NCBI RefSeq assembly: GCF_000425445.1
Contig: NZ_AUDL01000004.1
Span: forward strand, 620,001 to 684,000
Origin: Flavobacterium denitrificans DSM 15936
GTDB lineage: Bacteria > Bacteroidota > Bacteroidia > Flavobacteriales > Flavobacteriaceae
DNA length: 64,000 nt
Direction of reading: 5' to 3'
Shown here: in pieces, positions 27,553 to 36,429 of the stretch
Numbering within the stretch: the stretch's first letter is position 1
Layout of the letters: every line of letters begins with the position of its first letter
The notes under the pieces: generated by a model
What the model was told of the DNA's origin: nothing
Seen by the model: only the letters and a program-made list of their open reading frames with translations
The model's database searches: none
Program-made: the position numbers and the translations under genes

Positions 27553-27583
27553 AAAACGGCGCTGATTGCAGCGCCGTTTTTTT
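27553..27583 (+). terminator. Rho-independent terminator
   Basis: AAAACGGCGCTG (27553-27564) pairs perfectly with CAGCGCCGTTTT (27569-27580) around an ATTG loop, followed by further T. The flanking A run also allows function toward the convergent cytochrome gene. Confidence 0.92.
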
Positions 27584-27600
27584 GTTTTGAAAGGTTTTGT

Positions 27601-28008
27601 TTATTTCAAATTGCTATAAATATAACTTTCAATTGCTTTTAATTCTTCATCAGACATTGCCTGCGTTATCGCGAAATTCGTTTTCATTACTGCAAACTGA
27701 CTCGGATCAACGATTGGTTCAGCATTTCCTTTTAAGAAGGTTGGAATGTCGCCTTTTTTATCTTTGTAGATTTTTGCGATTTCTTGAATACTTGGCCCAA
27801 TTACTTTTTCCCCCACCTGATGGCAAGAAGCACAATTTCCTTTTCCTTCAAAAATTTCTTTTCCCAAATCTTCAGGTGTTTTGGCTTTCGCCGATTCTCC
27901 TTCAGAAACTGATTCGGTACTTTGTGTTGATTTTCCAAAAGGTTCTTGGCTTTCTTTTTTGCATGAAACTAAGGCTAAAACAGTCGCTAAGAATAGTGCT
28001 TTTTTCAT
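27601..28008 (-). CDS. Class I cytochrome c lipoprotein
   Basis: This 135-residue protein has a lipoprotein signal (LALVSC, Cys ~16) and a Ser/Glu-rich linker. One haem c site follows (GNCASCHQVG) with a distal methionine probably in FAVMKTNFAITQAMSDEELKAIESYIYS. It is a small membrane-anchored electron carrier. The gene starts 1 bp after the hemB stop, so its haem supply and expression may be linked to hemB. Confidence 0.92.
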   Translation of the reverse strand: MKKALFLATVLALVSCKKESQEPFGKSTQSTESVSEGESAKAKTPEDLGKEIFEGKGNCASCHQVGEKVIGPSIQEIAKIYKDKKGDIPTFLKGNAEPIVDPSQFAVMKTNFAITQAMSDEELKAIESYIYSNLK

Positions 28009-28009
28009 C

Positions 28010-29002
28010 TTATCTATTTAAAATTACTGAAGCTTCTTTTGCAAAATAAGTAGAGATAATACTAGCACCTGCGCGCTTAATGCAATAAAGTTGCTCTATC
28101 ATAATTTTGTCATGATCGAGCCATCCTTTTTCTGCTGCGGCCTTTACCATTGCGTACTCACCAGATACTTGATAAACCGCAACTGGCACATGAACAGCAT
28201 TTTTTACTTCACGAACAATGTCTAGATAAGCCATTCCTGGTTTTACCATTACAATGTCTGCGCCTTCTTCAACGTCCAATAAAGCTTCGCGAATTCCTTC
28301 AATTCTGTTGGCATAATCCATCTGATATGTTTTCTTGTCTTTTGGGATATTTTGAGAATCTACCGGAGCAGAATCTAACGCATCGCGGAATGGACCATAA
28401 AAAGCGGAAGCATACTTGGCGCTATAGCTCATTATCCCCACGTTATGGTGACCATTTTCTTCCAATGCTTTTCTGATTGCTAAAACTCTTCCGTCCATCA
28501 TGTCGCTTGGCGCTACAAAATCGGCTCCGGCTTCAGCGTGACTTAAACTCATTCGTGTTAAAGCGTCTACAGTTGCGTCGTTAATTAATTGGCCATTTTC
28601 GATAATTCCGTCATGGCCATAAATTGAATACGGATCAAGAGCCACATCCGGCATTACAATCATTTCCGGAACCGCATTTTTTATGGCGCGGATCGTTTGT
28701 TGCATCAAACCATCTTTATTCCAGGCTTCGGTACCTTTATTATCTTTTAAATTATCGCTTACTTTCACATAAATATTTACCGCTTTGATTCCTAAATCCC
28801 AAGCTTCTTTTACTTCTTTGATAGTGTTATCTAACGAATGACGATAAATTCCAGGCATTGAAGGGATAGCTGATTTTATATCTTTTCCTTCAGCAACAAA
28901 CATTGGAAGCATAAAATCCTGTGGACTTAAGCTTGTTTCACGAACTAAAGATCGAATTGATTCATTGGTTCTTAAACGACGGTTTCTTTGTAATGGGAAC
29001 AT
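28010..29002 (-). CDS. hemB: Porphobilinogen synthase (delta-aminolevulinate dehydratase)
   Basis: This 330-residue enzyme condenses two 5-aminolevulinate molecules to porphobilinogen, step two of the heme pathway here. The active-site lysines are in MSYSAKYASAFYGPFRDA and VMVKPGMAYLD. The metal-site segment reads DVALDPYSIYGHDG, lacking the three cysteines of zinc enzymes. It is therefore the magnesium-type (Pseudomonas-like) form. It is followed directly by the cytochrome c gene. Confidence 0.97.
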   Translation of the reverse strand: MFPLQRNRRLRTNESIRSLVRETSLSPQDFMLPMFVAEGKDIKSAIPSMPGIYRHSLDNTIKEVKEAWDLGIKAVNIYVKVSDNLKDNKGTEAWNKDGLMQQTIRAIKNAVPEMIVMPDVALDPYSIYGHDGIIENGQLINDATVDALTRMSLSHAEAGADFVAPSDMMDGRVLAIRKALEENGHHNVGIMSYSAKYASAFYGPFRDALDSAPVDSQNIPKDKKTYQMDYANRIEGIREALLDVEEGADIVMVKPGMAYLDIVREVKNAVHVPVAVYQVSGEYAMVKAAAEKGWLDHDKIMIEQLYCIKRAGASIISTYFAKEASVILNR

Positions 29003-29024
29003 TTTAATTGAATTTTAGATTTTA

Positions 29025-29042
29025 GTCCCGAAGCTTCGGGAC
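29025..29042. repeat. 18-bp perfect palindrome GTCCCGAAGCTTCGGGAC
   Basis: It lies between the aldolase and hemB genes, 22 bp upstream of hemB. A related but partly decayed palindrome (GATAGCTATC core flanked by CGGGAT) occurs at 44,413-44,431. It may be a dispersed repeat or a regulatory hairpin. Confidence 0.6.
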
Positions 29043-29132
29043 AGATTTTAGATTTTTCTACAATCTTATTTTTAAATTTTTATTGATTGATTTAAAGACT
29101 TTTGACTTTACGACTTTAATCTTTTGACTTAT

Positions 29133-30029
29133 TTATGTAATTGAGGCTTTGTAAATCTCTTTAATTGTGCTGCTTAACTCAGAATTAAAATCTGTATCTG
29201 ATTGTCCTGCTGAAAGCCCTTCCGATAATGCTCTGGAGAAACTGGCAATCAATCCGTGATTTTGTGACAGTTTATCATTTGCTTCTTCTCGAGAATAGCC
29301 ACCAGATAATGCCACAACGCGCACAACATGTGGATCCGTCATTAAATCGCTATAAAAATCATTTACAGTTGGAATCGAAAGCTTCAGCATTACTTTTACA
29401 TCTTTATCTAATAAATTCAGCTGTTTCTTAATTTCCTCTTTCAGAATTTCTTCTGATTTTGCTTTGTCTGCGCTGTTAATATCAACTTCTGGTTCAATAA
29501 TCGGAATTAATCCTTTTTGAAAAATCTGTAAACCAACTTCAAATTGTTGTTTAACAACTTCCTGAATTCCTTTCGCATTTGCTTCTTTAATTACCGAACG
29601 CATTTTTGTTCCAAAGATATTTCGCGCCACAGCACGATCTAGCAAATCATCTAGATTTGAAATCGGTTTCATGATTTGAACTCCATTTGAAAGATCAGCA
29701 AGACCTTTGTCGACTTTCAAAAACGGAACGATATTTTTCTTTTCCCACAAATAATCGGCCGTCCATTGTCCGTCGATTTTGCGGTCCATTGTGTTTTCAA
29801 ACAAAATAGCGCCCAAAATATAATTACTGTCAAACGCTGGACTTTTGATGATTCTTGTTCGCATTTCATGAACAAGCGTGTACATCTCTTCTTCGTTTGA
29901 ATAACTGTTTTCAGTAACGCCGTATTGAGCCAAAGCTTTTGGCGTACTGCCGCCACTTTGATCCAAAGCGGCAATAAATCCTTTTCCCGAATGCATTTTT
30001 TTCAACTGTGCTTCATTCCTATTTTCCAT
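29133..30029 (-). CDS. Class I fructose-bisphosphate aldolase
   Basis: This 298-residue enzyme interconverts fructose-1,6-bisphosphate and the two triose phosphates through a Schiff base. Class I features are [51 protein letters not shown] and VMLKLSIP with the candidate Schiff-base lysine, then [14 protein letters not shown]. Its length matches the short bacterial class I type. A zinc-dependent class II enzyme may exist elsewhere. Confidence 0.93.
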   Translation of the reverse strand: MENRNEAQLKKMHSGKGFIAALDQSGGSTPKALAQYGVTENSYSNEEEMYTLVHEMRTRIIKSPAFDSNYILGAILFENTMDRKIDGQWTADYLWEKKNIVPFLKVDKGLADLSNGVQIMKPISNLDDLLDRAVARNIFGTKMRSVIKEANAKGIQEVVKQQFEVGLQIFQKGLIPIIEPEVDINSADKAKSEEILKEEIKKQLNLLDKDVKVMLKLSIPTVNDFYSDLMTDPHVVRVVALSGGYSREEANDKLSQNHGLIASFSRALSEGLSAGQSDTDFNSELSSTIKEIYKASIT

Positions 30030-30106
30030 AATAATTAAATTTATTATTTATAAATATTCCGTTAGTTTGAGTCTGTTATTGGGGCTGGTTTATTTTTTTA
30101 AATGTT

Positions 30107-31045
30107 TTAAAGGCCTATTTTTTTATTTACATCATCATAAACTTCTTTTACTTTTTTAGGCGGATCAAATCGATAACCTATTGAAAGTTTTACGGTTGCT
30201 ATATTGTCATTCAATCTTGGATCAACTTTGTCATCTTGCGCAAAACTTACCGTATTTAGTGTGGCAAAACCGAAAAAACGATCTTTATTATAGGCTAATT
30301 TTAAATTTAAATCAGCTTGATATAACGCTGAGGTGTCGCCGTCAATATCATTCATTCCTGCTCCTAAGCCAATTCCTGCTCCAATTAATACACGATCACT
30401 AATTACAAAATTATAAAAATAAGAAGGCATTAAAGTAAATACATAAATGTCACCAGGAGATGAATCGGGTGTGTTAAAGTCTATATTCGTGTAATAAAAA
30501 GAAAAAGTTGGAATAAAACTTCCGGAACTTTTAGTTTGCCATTCGTTTTGGTTAACTAGTGTTTTAAAAGAGAATTTATCATTAAAAATGTACGATGTCG
30601 ATCCGCCAATTTTTGTAGTCCGCATCTGTGGCAGTTGAGCGGTAAAATTATCTTCGCTAATATAAAAGCCTTTTTGATTTATGAAAGTGAAAGACTGCAT
30701 CCATTTTTTATAATAAAAACGGGTATTGAAATTAAAGTTTTTAGAATGAGAATCTCCTTTGTTTCCGCCAAGGAATTTTGGAGCGAAACCAATAGTAATG
30801 TCAATGATTTTATAATTCAAACTAAAACCAATTTGTTCTCTTCTATTCGGAATAAGATTGACATATATTTTCGGATCTGTATTATCTGAAGCGATCTCAA
30901 AACTATTTGAAGTGTCTAAATAATAAACGCTTGCGGTGATTTTGTCATTATATGATTTAAAATAAGGGTTCTGCAAAGTGTCGTTTTGGGCGAACCCCCC
31001 AAAAACACTTGTAAAAAACGCTATGTAAATCAGTTTAAATTTCAT
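30107..31045 (-). CDS. DUF4421-like outer-membrane beta-barrel protein
   Basis: This 312-residue protein has a signal peptide ending near GGFAQ, then many alternating amphipathic strands ending in aromatic residues, as in outer-membrane barrels. The block VNLIPNRREQIGFSLNYKIIDITIGFAPKF fits DUF4421. The function of the family is unknown. It lies at the left edge of the 5-3-5 hairpin cluster around the IS200-like gene. Confidence 0.72.
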   Translation of the reverse strand: MKFKLIYIAFFTSVFGGFAQNDTLQNPYFKSYNDKITASVYYLDTSNSFEIASDNTDPKIYVNLIPNRREQIGFSLNYKIIDITIGFAPKFLGGNKGDSHSKNFNFNTRFYYKKWMQSFTFINQKGFYISEDNFTAQLPQMRTTKIGGSTSYIFNDKFSFKTLVNQNEWQTKSSGSFIPTFSFYYTNIDFNTPDSSPGDIYVFTLMPSYFYNFVISDRVLIGAGIGLGAGMNDIDGDTSALYQADLNLKLAYNKDRFFGFATLNTVSFAQDDKVDPRLNDNIATVKLSIGYRFDPPKKVKEVYDDVNKKIGL

Positions 31046-31086
31046 TGATTTTATTCAAATAATTTTGGTTATGTATATAATATGTC

Positions 31087-32000
31087 ACCTCTACGAGGTT
31101 GAATGAAATACATTTAAAAAGTTCTATAAATATTGCGTCTTTCTGGGATTTGTTTGAAAGCTCCAGCGGAGCAAAATATCTATAGAAAATTAATTTGTTT
31201 CATACAAAAGCTCCAGCGGAGCATTATATTTATAGTATTATTTTATCGAGTTCAGAATTTGAGCTCCAGCGGAGCGATATTCTCTAGGCAATCAAATCTC
31301 ATCAAAAAGATATTCATTTTTGAAACCAATATTAAATAACTTCAAAAATTCTATATACTCATCTTTGAATGTTCTTGTTTTATGATGTTCTTCTTGATTT
31401 TCAATATATTTAATAATATTTGTTAATTGAGAATGACCATATGTAAAAGCTCCAAATCCATTTTGCCATTCAAATTTTCCATTAATCCACCTTTTGGCAT
31501 TTATAAATTTAGATGAATTTGCTTTAATATCTCTAACTAAATCTGAAATGGATTTGTCAGGTTTTAAACCAATTAATATATGAATGTGATCTGGCATTCC
31601 GTTAATTGCAATTAGCTTTTGTCCTTTATTAGTTACAATCCCAGTGATGTATTTATAAATCTCATCTTTCCAGTTTTTGGAAATTAAATTTTCTCTGCCT
31701 TTAACTGCGAAAACAATATGAATATATAATTGCGAATAGGTGTTTGCCATATTTTAATTAAAATTATTGAGAAGTAAATCTAATCAATAAATTAATTTTG
31801 TAGGATAAATGCCTATTTTTTGTTTGTGAATCAATATTTCGCCCCGCTGGGGCTTTATATCGTACTATTTATATTTTGCTATAAATATTTCGTCCCTCTG
31901 GGACTGCTTTAGATTATTTTATATTTCTTGAAAAAGCTCCAGCGGAGCAAAATATTTATAGAAATAATTATGTGACATTGTTCGAAAGCTCCAGCGGAGC
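31087..32000. mobile_element. IS200-like transposase gene enclosed by clusters of 5-3-5 hairpins
   Basis: A Y1 transposase gene (31292-31750) has hairpins on both sides. On the left are ACCTC/GAGGT (31087-31099) and three GCTCC-AGC-GGAGC copies (31160-31172, 31210-31222, 31263-31275). On the right are GCCCC/GGGGC (31841-31853), GTCCC/GGGAC (31892-31904) and two more GCTCC copies (31936-31948, 31988-32000). Most are followed, in the same sense, by an AT box close to AAATATTTATAG. The right-hand two variants are in reverse sense. This resembles an REP/transposase unit rather than one insertion sequence with single ends. Confidence 0.75.
31292..31750 (-). CDS. IS200/IS605-type HUH (Y1) transposase
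   Basis: This 152-residue single-domain protein has the Y1 transposase order. An N-terminal YSQLYIHIVFAVKGR strand comes first. The HUH metal-binding pair is in MPDHIHILIGL, and the catalytic Tyr candidate is in IIKYIENQEEHHKTRTFKDEY. A C-terminal FNIGFKNEYLF tail closes the protein. It nicks and rejoins single-stranded DNA at hairpin-marked ends. The reading frame is intact and there is no tnpB partner nearby. Many Bacteroidota copies of this subfamily sit among short GC hairpins as here. Confidence 0.9.
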   Translation of the reverse strand: MANTYSQLYIHIVFAVKGRENLISKNWKDEIYKYITGIVTNKGQKLIAINGMPDHIHILIGLKPDKSISDLVRDIKANSSKFINAKRWINGKFEWQNGFGAFTYGHSQLTNIIKYIENQEEHHKTRTFKDEYIEFLKLFNIGFKNEYLFDEI

Positions 32001-32038
32001 GACATAATTATTCCAAAATGTGAATTTCCAATAAAACT

Positions 32039-32941
32039 TTAAACCCAATCAACCGGATTTTCTAACACATTTACCAATTTTTCTTCTTCGCTTCCGGCTT
32101 CTGCATGATGATCATAAACCCATTGCACATGTGGAGGCAAACTCATTAAAATACTTTCAATTCTTCCATTCGTTTTTAAACCGAATAATGTGCCTTTATC
32201 ATGAACCAAATTAAATTCAACATAACGGCCACGACGGATTTCTTGCCAGTTTCTGTTTTCAGGCGTATATTCTAAATTTTTTCTTCTTTCCACAATCGGA
32301 ACATAAGCTTCAAGGAAACTATTACCAACCTCAGTTACAAAGTTATACCAATTTTCCATTGACATTGCTTCATTTGCTTTGCAATAATCAAAAAATAAAC
32401 CGCCAATTCCTCGAGCTTCGTTTCTATGTGCATTCCAGAAATATGAATCGCATTGTTTTTTGTATTTTGGATAAAACTCAGGATTGTGTTTATCGCAAGC
32501 GGTTTTACATGTTTGATGAAAGTGTTTTGCATCTTCTTCAAACAAATAATAAGGCGTTAAATCCTGTCCGCCACCAAACCATTGTTCGATCACTTTTCCA
32601 GATTCGTCATACATTTCAAAATAACGCCAATTGGCATGAACCGTTGGTGTCATTGGATTTTTTGGATGTAAAACCAAACTTAATCCGCAAGCGAAGAAAT
32701 CGGCTTCACCAACATTAAACATTTTTTGCATCGTTTCCGGCAATTTTCCATGAACGGCTGAAATATTGACACCGCCTTTTTCGAAAACATTTCCGTTTTC
32801 AATAACGCGTGTTCTTCCCCCACCGCCTTCCGGACGTTTCCATAAGTCTTCACGGAATTTTGTCGTTCCGTCAACGGCTTCTAATCCAGCGCAGATTTGG
32901 TCTTGTAAATTTTGTATGTATGCGTAAAATTTATCTTTCAT
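32039..32941 (-). CDS. hemF: Oxygen-dependent coproporphyrinogen III oxidase
   Basis: This 300-residue enzyme decarboxylates coproporphyrinogen III to protoporphyrinogen IX using O2. Family motifs are the Gly-rich EGGGGRTRVIENGNVFEKGGVN, HPKNPMTPTVHANWRYFE, WFGGGQDLTPYY, GGLFFDY and GRYVEFNLVHDKGTLFGLKTNGR. The start at 32941 overlaps the end of the upstream GNAT gene by 11 bp; a longer frame to 33004 would overlap it much more. An O2-dependent enzyme with HemJ downstream in the pathway fits an aerobe. Confidence 0.97.
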   Translation of the reverse strand: MKDKFYAYIQNLQDQICAGLEAVDGTTKFREDLWKRPEGGGGRTRVIENGNVFEKGGVNISAVHGKLPETMQKMFNVGEADFFACGLSLVLHPKNPMTPTVHANWRYFEMYDESGKVIEQWFGGGQDLTPYYLFEEDAKHFHQTCKTACDKHNPEFYPKYKKQCDSYFWNAHRNEARGIGGLFFDYCKANEAMSMENWYNFVTEVGNSFLEAYVPIVERRKNLEYTPENRNWQEIRRGRYVEFNLVHDKGTLFGLKTNGRIESILMSLPPHVQWVYDHHAEAGSEEEKLVNVLENPVDWV

Positions 32942-33482
32942 GTTGATTGTATTCTGATTTAAGAAGTCCGAAATAAACAGTGTTTTGCAATTGACCGTCG
33001 CCATTTCTAAATTCGTCTCTTAAAATTCCTTCTTGTTTAAAATTATGTTTTAATGCAATTCGTTGACTTGCCAAATTGATTTCTGATGTACAGATAAAAA
33101 CCTTATTCATTAGTAATTCATTGAAACAGAAATCAAGTGTATCTGAAACCATTTTTGATGTTATTCCTTTTCCTTGGAAATCTTCGTCAATAAAATAACC
33201 CAATTCGCATTTCGAAATACGGAAATCGATGCTTTTGATGCATAAGTAACCAATTAAACTATTGGTTTTTAAATCTCTTGCGTAGAAATAATATCCTTCT
33301 TTGTTTTTCTCTTTGTCAATCGCAAATGAGATAAAATCTTTTGCTTTTTTCAGCGAATCAGAGTTGACGAGCGTTACCGGAAAAGTTTGCGAAATGTGAT
33401 TTCTATTCTTGTCAATGAGTTTATAAAACTCTTCAGAAAGAATATCTTCGATTCGGTCTGTTTTCCAATCTGTAAAACTCAT
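32931..33482 (-). CDS. RimJ/RimL-type GNAT acetyltransferase
   Basis: This 183-residue protein has the GNAT fold: an acetyl-CoA loop LGYFIDEDFQGKGITSKMVSDTLDFCF and the terminal block NLASQRIALKHNFKQEGILRDEF, typical of the RimJ/RimL subgroup that acetylates protein N termini or small amines. It lies 2 bp after the 125-residue unknown gene and overlaps hemF, so it is embedded in the heme operon. No heme-related role is known. Confidence 0.9.
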   Translation of the reverse strand: MSFTDWKTDRIEDILSEEFYKLIDKNRNHISQTFPVTLVNSDSLKKAKDFISFAIDKEKNKEGYYFYARDLKTNSLIGYLCIKSIDFRISKCELGYFIDEDFQGKGITSKMVSDTLDFCFNELLMNKVFICTSEINLASQRIALKHNFKQEGILRDEFRNGDGQLQNTVYFGLLKSEYNQHER

Positions 33483-33484
33483 TG

Positions 33485-33862
33485 CTATTTGTTTTTTAAA
33501 GAAGAGATTTTAGTATTAATTCCAAACGAAAAAACTTTGCTTTCCTGTTGAATATATTGATAAATAGCTAAAGCTTTATCAGTAAAATTATAATTTTCTT
33601 CTTTAGAGAATTCGATTAAAATATCTCCGAATTGCTCTAAATGTTCCCAATCAAAATGAAGTTGCATTAATAATACTATTAAATCTTCATTTGTTTGGCT
33701 GGATAAAATTTCGAGGTTCAGCCCAATTTCCTTTAGCTGATTTTCAATATTTTCTTTTTCAAGATTGTTCAAAGGATAAGGAACATAAACAAGAGTTCGT
33801 AACGTTTTCAGAACGTTATCAATTCTTATTTTTTCTTCGTCTCTAAGTCCTTTATTTAGCAT
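33485..33862 (-). CDS. Unknown soluble helical protein in the heme operon
   Basis: This 125-residue protein appears all-helical, without signal or membrane segment. It has an acidic middle (HFDWEHLEQFGDILIEFSKEE) and no recognised motif. Its 2-bp spacing to the GNAT gene suggests translational coupling. Its upstream side faces a 27-bp palindrome pair and the REP-associated transposase gene, so the operon may be split here. Confidence 0.65.
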   Translation of the reverse strand: MLNKGLRDEEKIRIDNVLKTLRTLVYVPYPLNNLEKENIENQLKEIGLNLEILSSQTNEDLIVLLMQLHFDWEHLEQFGDILIEFSKEENYNFTDKALAIYQYIQQESKVFSFGINTKISSLKNK

Positions 33863-33874
33863 TTCTTTGACTCT

Positions 33875-33970
33875 CCTGCAAGGTTTCCAAAACCTTGTAG
33901 GTATTCTTCTATTTATACGTTTTATTTTTAAATAAATTGTAAACCTACAAGGTTTTGAAAACCTTGCAGG
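33875..33970. repeat. Inverted pair of 27-bp palindromes (family B)
   Basis: Units lie at 33875-33901 (CCTGCAAGG to CCTTGTAGG) and, in the opposite sense, at 33944-33970 (CCTACAAGG to CCTTGCAGG), 42 bp apart. The second ends 11 bp from the 3' end of the REP-associated transposase gene. This is BIME-like pairing. Confidence 0.9.
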
Positions 33971-33981
33971 ACAAATTTAAA

Positions 33982-34533
33982 TTATTCAAAAGTGTAAGTT
34001 TCGTTTAAAAACTCATTCTTTTGATTATGGCAAAAGGTAAAGTTTTCATAATCTCCAAAGAGATGTAAAACCTCATTTCGTTCTATTTTTGTTACTTTAT
34101 TTGATAAAAAAGATTGATAAGACGAAAATCTAAAATTTGTAAAGTCTAAATTAAAATGATGTTTAGGATTTAAATGAACATACACAATCAGATGTCTCAA
34201 ATAATTTTCGTCTTTTAACCTTATTCTTTTAAAATGTTTTTCGAATAAACTTCCAGTTCTATTGGTTTGCTTATTAAATGCCTTAGCATAAGAATTAAAT
34301 AAGTTTGAAAATGCTTGTGTAACTTCCTTTTCTTCAATGTCCAAGCGAATAACCAAATGAAAGTGATTGTTCATTAGGCAATAAGCAAAAATGGAAATTT
34401 TCTTCTCTAAATACTTCGCTAATTGCTTTAAAAAATAAAGTTTGTTTGCTTCATTTTCAAAAATAGTTATTCCGTTAATTCCCCTATTATAAATATGATA
34501 GTAGCAATCTTTTTCCAATACTTCAAATTTCAT
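33982..34533 (-). CDS. REP-associated tyrosine transposase (RAYT, Y1/HUH)
   Basis: This 183-residue protein has the RAYT layout. It opens with CYYHIYNRGINGITIFENEANKLYFL and continues with AYCLMNNHFHLVIRL, where HFH is the HUH pair. Then come NRTGSLFEKHFKRIRL and LIVYVHLNPKHHF with the catalytic Tyr. RAYTs are single-copy HUH endonucleases thought to mobilise REP hairpins; the gene itself is not an active IS. Here the gene lies between 27-bp palindromes 11 bp beyond its stop and 49 bp before its start, and more copies flank hemE. It interrupts the heme gene series. Confidence 0.92.
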   Translation of the reverse strand: MKFEVLEKDCYYHIYNRGINGITIFENEANKLYFLKQLAKYLEKKISIFAYCLMNNHFHLVIRLDIEEKEVTQAFSNLFNSYAKAFNKQTNRTGSLFEKHFKRIRLKDENYLRHLIVYVHLNPKHHFNLDFTNFRFSSYQSFLSNKVTKIERNEVLHLFGDYENFTFCHNQKNEFLNETYTFE

Positions 34534-34582
34534 TTTTAATTTACTGTAAGTTTTTACTGTAAATATAAAAACAACTTTTAAA

Positions 34583-34609
34583 CCTACAAGGTTTTGAAAA
34601 CCTTGCAGG
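34583..34609. repeat. Single 27-bp palindrome (family B) upstream of the RAYT gene
   Basis: It is the same sequence and sense as the 33944 and 35725 copies (CCTACAAGG to CCTTGCAGG) and lies between the RAYT gene and hemE. Confidence 0.9.
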
Positions 34610-34631
34610 AAATCAAAATCGAGACTAAATA

Positions 34632-35657
34632 CTAATTCCCGTATTCCTTCACCGCATCAATAAACGCTTTTGCGTGATCTACAGGGATATTTGGTAAAAT
34701 TCCGTGACCTAAATTTACGATATATTTATCTTTTCCGAACTCGTCGATCATTTCGTGAACCATTTTCTTGATTGTCGGAATTGGAGAAAGCAATCTTGAT
34801 GGATCGAAATTTCCTTGTAATGTTTTTTGTCCTCCAGATAAATAACGTGCATTTCTTGCAGAACAAGTCCAATCTACTCCAATACCTGAAGCTTTACTTT
34901 TACCCATTTCGCCAAGAGCAAACCAACATCCTTTTCCGAAAACAATAACGGGAGTAATATCTGCTAAAGCGTCAACAATCTGGTTGATGTATTTCCATGA
35001 AAATTCCTGATAATCAACTGGAGAAAGCATTCCTCCCCAAGAATCAAAAATCTGAACGGCATTTACACCCGATTTCACTTTTTCTTTTAAGTATAAAATA
35101 GTCGTATCGGTAATTTTTTGCAATAAAGTATGTGCCGCAACTGGGTTTGAAAAACAGAATCCTTTTGCAGTATCAAAACTTTTAGAACCTTTTCCTTCAA
35201 CAGCATAGCAGAAAATTGTCCAAGGCGAACCAGCGAAACCAATTAATGGAACTTCATCATTCAACATTTCTTTGGTCAATTTTACCGCGTCAAAAACGTA
35301 GCCTAATGTTTCATTTACATCTGGAACATAAACTTGATTTACGTGTTCCATTGTACGGATTGGATCTGGAATAATCGGACCCAAATTGTCTTTCAATTCT
35401 ACATGAATTCCCATTGCGCGTGGCACAACTAAAATATCTGAGAATAAAATGGCAGCATCAGGAGCAATTCTGCGAATTGGCTGTACTGTGATTTCAGCAG
35501 CTAATTCTGGAGTTTCGCAACGCGTAAAGAAATCATATTTATCACGAAGTTCTCTGAATTCTGGTAAATATCTTCCAGCCTGACGCATCATCCACACAGG
35601 CGGACGTTGAACAGTTTCTCCTTTTAATGCTTTTAAGAATAAGTCGTTTTTTAACAT
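34632..35657 (-). CDS. hemE: Uroporphyrinogen decarboxylase
   Basis: This 341-residue enzyme removes the four acetate carboxyls of uroporphyrinogen III to give coproporphyrinogen III. It has the signature [46 protein letters not shown] and the C-terminal [18 protein letters not shown]. It is flanked on both sides by 27-bp family-B palindromes, so it is cut off from neighbouring genes by repeats although it is in pathway order. Confidence 0.97.
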   Translation of the reverse strand: MLKNDLFLKALKGETVQRPPVWMMRQAGRYLPEFRELRDKYDFFTRCETPELAAEITVQPIRRIAPDAAILFSDILVVPRAMGIHVELKDNLGPIIPDPIRTMEHVNQVYVPDVNETLGYVFDAVKLTKEMLNDEVPLIGFAGSPWTIFCYAVEGKGSKSFDTAKGFCFSNPVAAHTLLQKITDTTILYLKEKVKSGVNAVQIFDSWGGMLSPVDYQEFSWKYINQIVDALADITPVIVFGKGCWFALGEMGKSKASGIGVDWTCSARNARYLSGGQKTLQGNFDPSRLLSPIPTIKKMVHEMIDEFGKDKYIVNLGHGILPNIPVDHAKAFIDAVKEYGN

Positions 35658-35672
35658 TTCGTATTTGTTTTT

Positions 35673-35751
35673 CCTGCAAGGTTTTCGAAACCTTGTAGGT
35701 ATTGTTTGTTGATTTATATTTAAACCTACAAGGTTTTGAAAACCTTGCAGG
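35673..35751. repeat. Inverted pair of 27-bp palindromes (family B) between hemD and hemE
   Basis: Units lie at 35673-35699 (CCTGCAAGG sense) and 35725-35751 (opposite sense), 25 bp apart. This repeats the pair arrangement at 33.9 kb. Confidence 0.9.
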
Positions 35752-35763
35752 ACGTCGTGAACA

Positions 35764-36429
35764 TTATTTATATTCGTGAATTACATCTTCGATTACGTCC
35801 TCGATTGTAGGCTGATCTGCGACGATGATATTCTTTGTAATTTTTGATAAAGCTTCTGCGGTCGTATCACCAATGCAGAAACAGATTTGTTTATTGATGG
35901 TATTATGTTTCAGATAACTTTTAACTCCGGACGGACTAAAAAACAAAATCGCTTCGGGATTTGCTTTTATTTTTTGTGGCTGAAGCGTAGTTTCGTAAAC
36001 TTGAATTTCGTTGAATTTAATTCCGTTTTCTTTCAAAGCTTCTGGCAAAGTATCTCTTCTTAAATTTCCACTAAAGAAAGTATAGCTTTCATTTCTATAA
36101 ATCAAAGTGATAATTTCAGCTAAATCAGAAGCATAACCTGTGTAAGCCACAACATTAAAACCGTTTTCTTCTAAAAGACTTTTGGTTTTAAGGCCAACGC
36201 AGTACACGTTTTTCTTTTTCAGTTCTTCTGATTTTGGATTTGATAAAACACTGTGAACAGCATTCTGACTTGTAAAAATCAGACTTTCGTTAAGGTCTTT
36301 TAATTCGAAAGGTTTGTTTTCGGTTTTAATGAAATCAGCTTCAATTAATTCAACGCCATATTTCATTAGTTCTTGCTTATGAAGAGGAGATAATATTTTA
36401 GTGGATAGTATTTGAACAGAGTTTGCCAT
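35764..36429 (-). CDS. hemD: Uroporphyrinogen-III synthase
   Basis: This 221-residue protein cyclises hydroxymethylbilane with inversion of ring D. HemD proteins are poorly conserved; the two-domain layout, [45 protein letters not shown] and [13 protein letters not shown] fit. The start codon overlaps the hemC stop by one base, which strengthens the call. Confidence 0.92.
   Translation of the reverse strand: MANSVQILSTKILSPLHKQELMKYGVELIEADFIKTENKPFELKDLNESLIFTSQNAVHSVLSNPKSEELKKKNVYCVGLKTKSLLEENGFNVVAYTGYASDLAEIITLIYRNESYTFFSGNLRRDTLPEALKENGIKFNEIQVYETTLQPQKIKANPEAILFFSPSGVKSYLKHNTINKQICFCIGDTTAEALSKITKNIIVADQPTIEDVIEDVIHEYK

Noticed and set aside
27597..28049. 150-residue plus-strand frame opposite the cytochrome c gene
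   Set aside because: The minus-strand frame has a lipoprotein signal and CxxCH haem site; the plus frame is Leu/Phe-rich shadow.
31133..31339. 68-residue plus-strand frame across the hairpin cluster
   Set aside because: It translates the repeated GCTCCAGCGGAGC units and is not conserved in phase.
33875..35751. Regularly recurring ~27-bp repeats that look like a CRISPR
   Set aside because: Units are palindromic, occur in both senses, are unequally spaced and lie around complete genes; no cas gene is present. They are REP-type palindromes.
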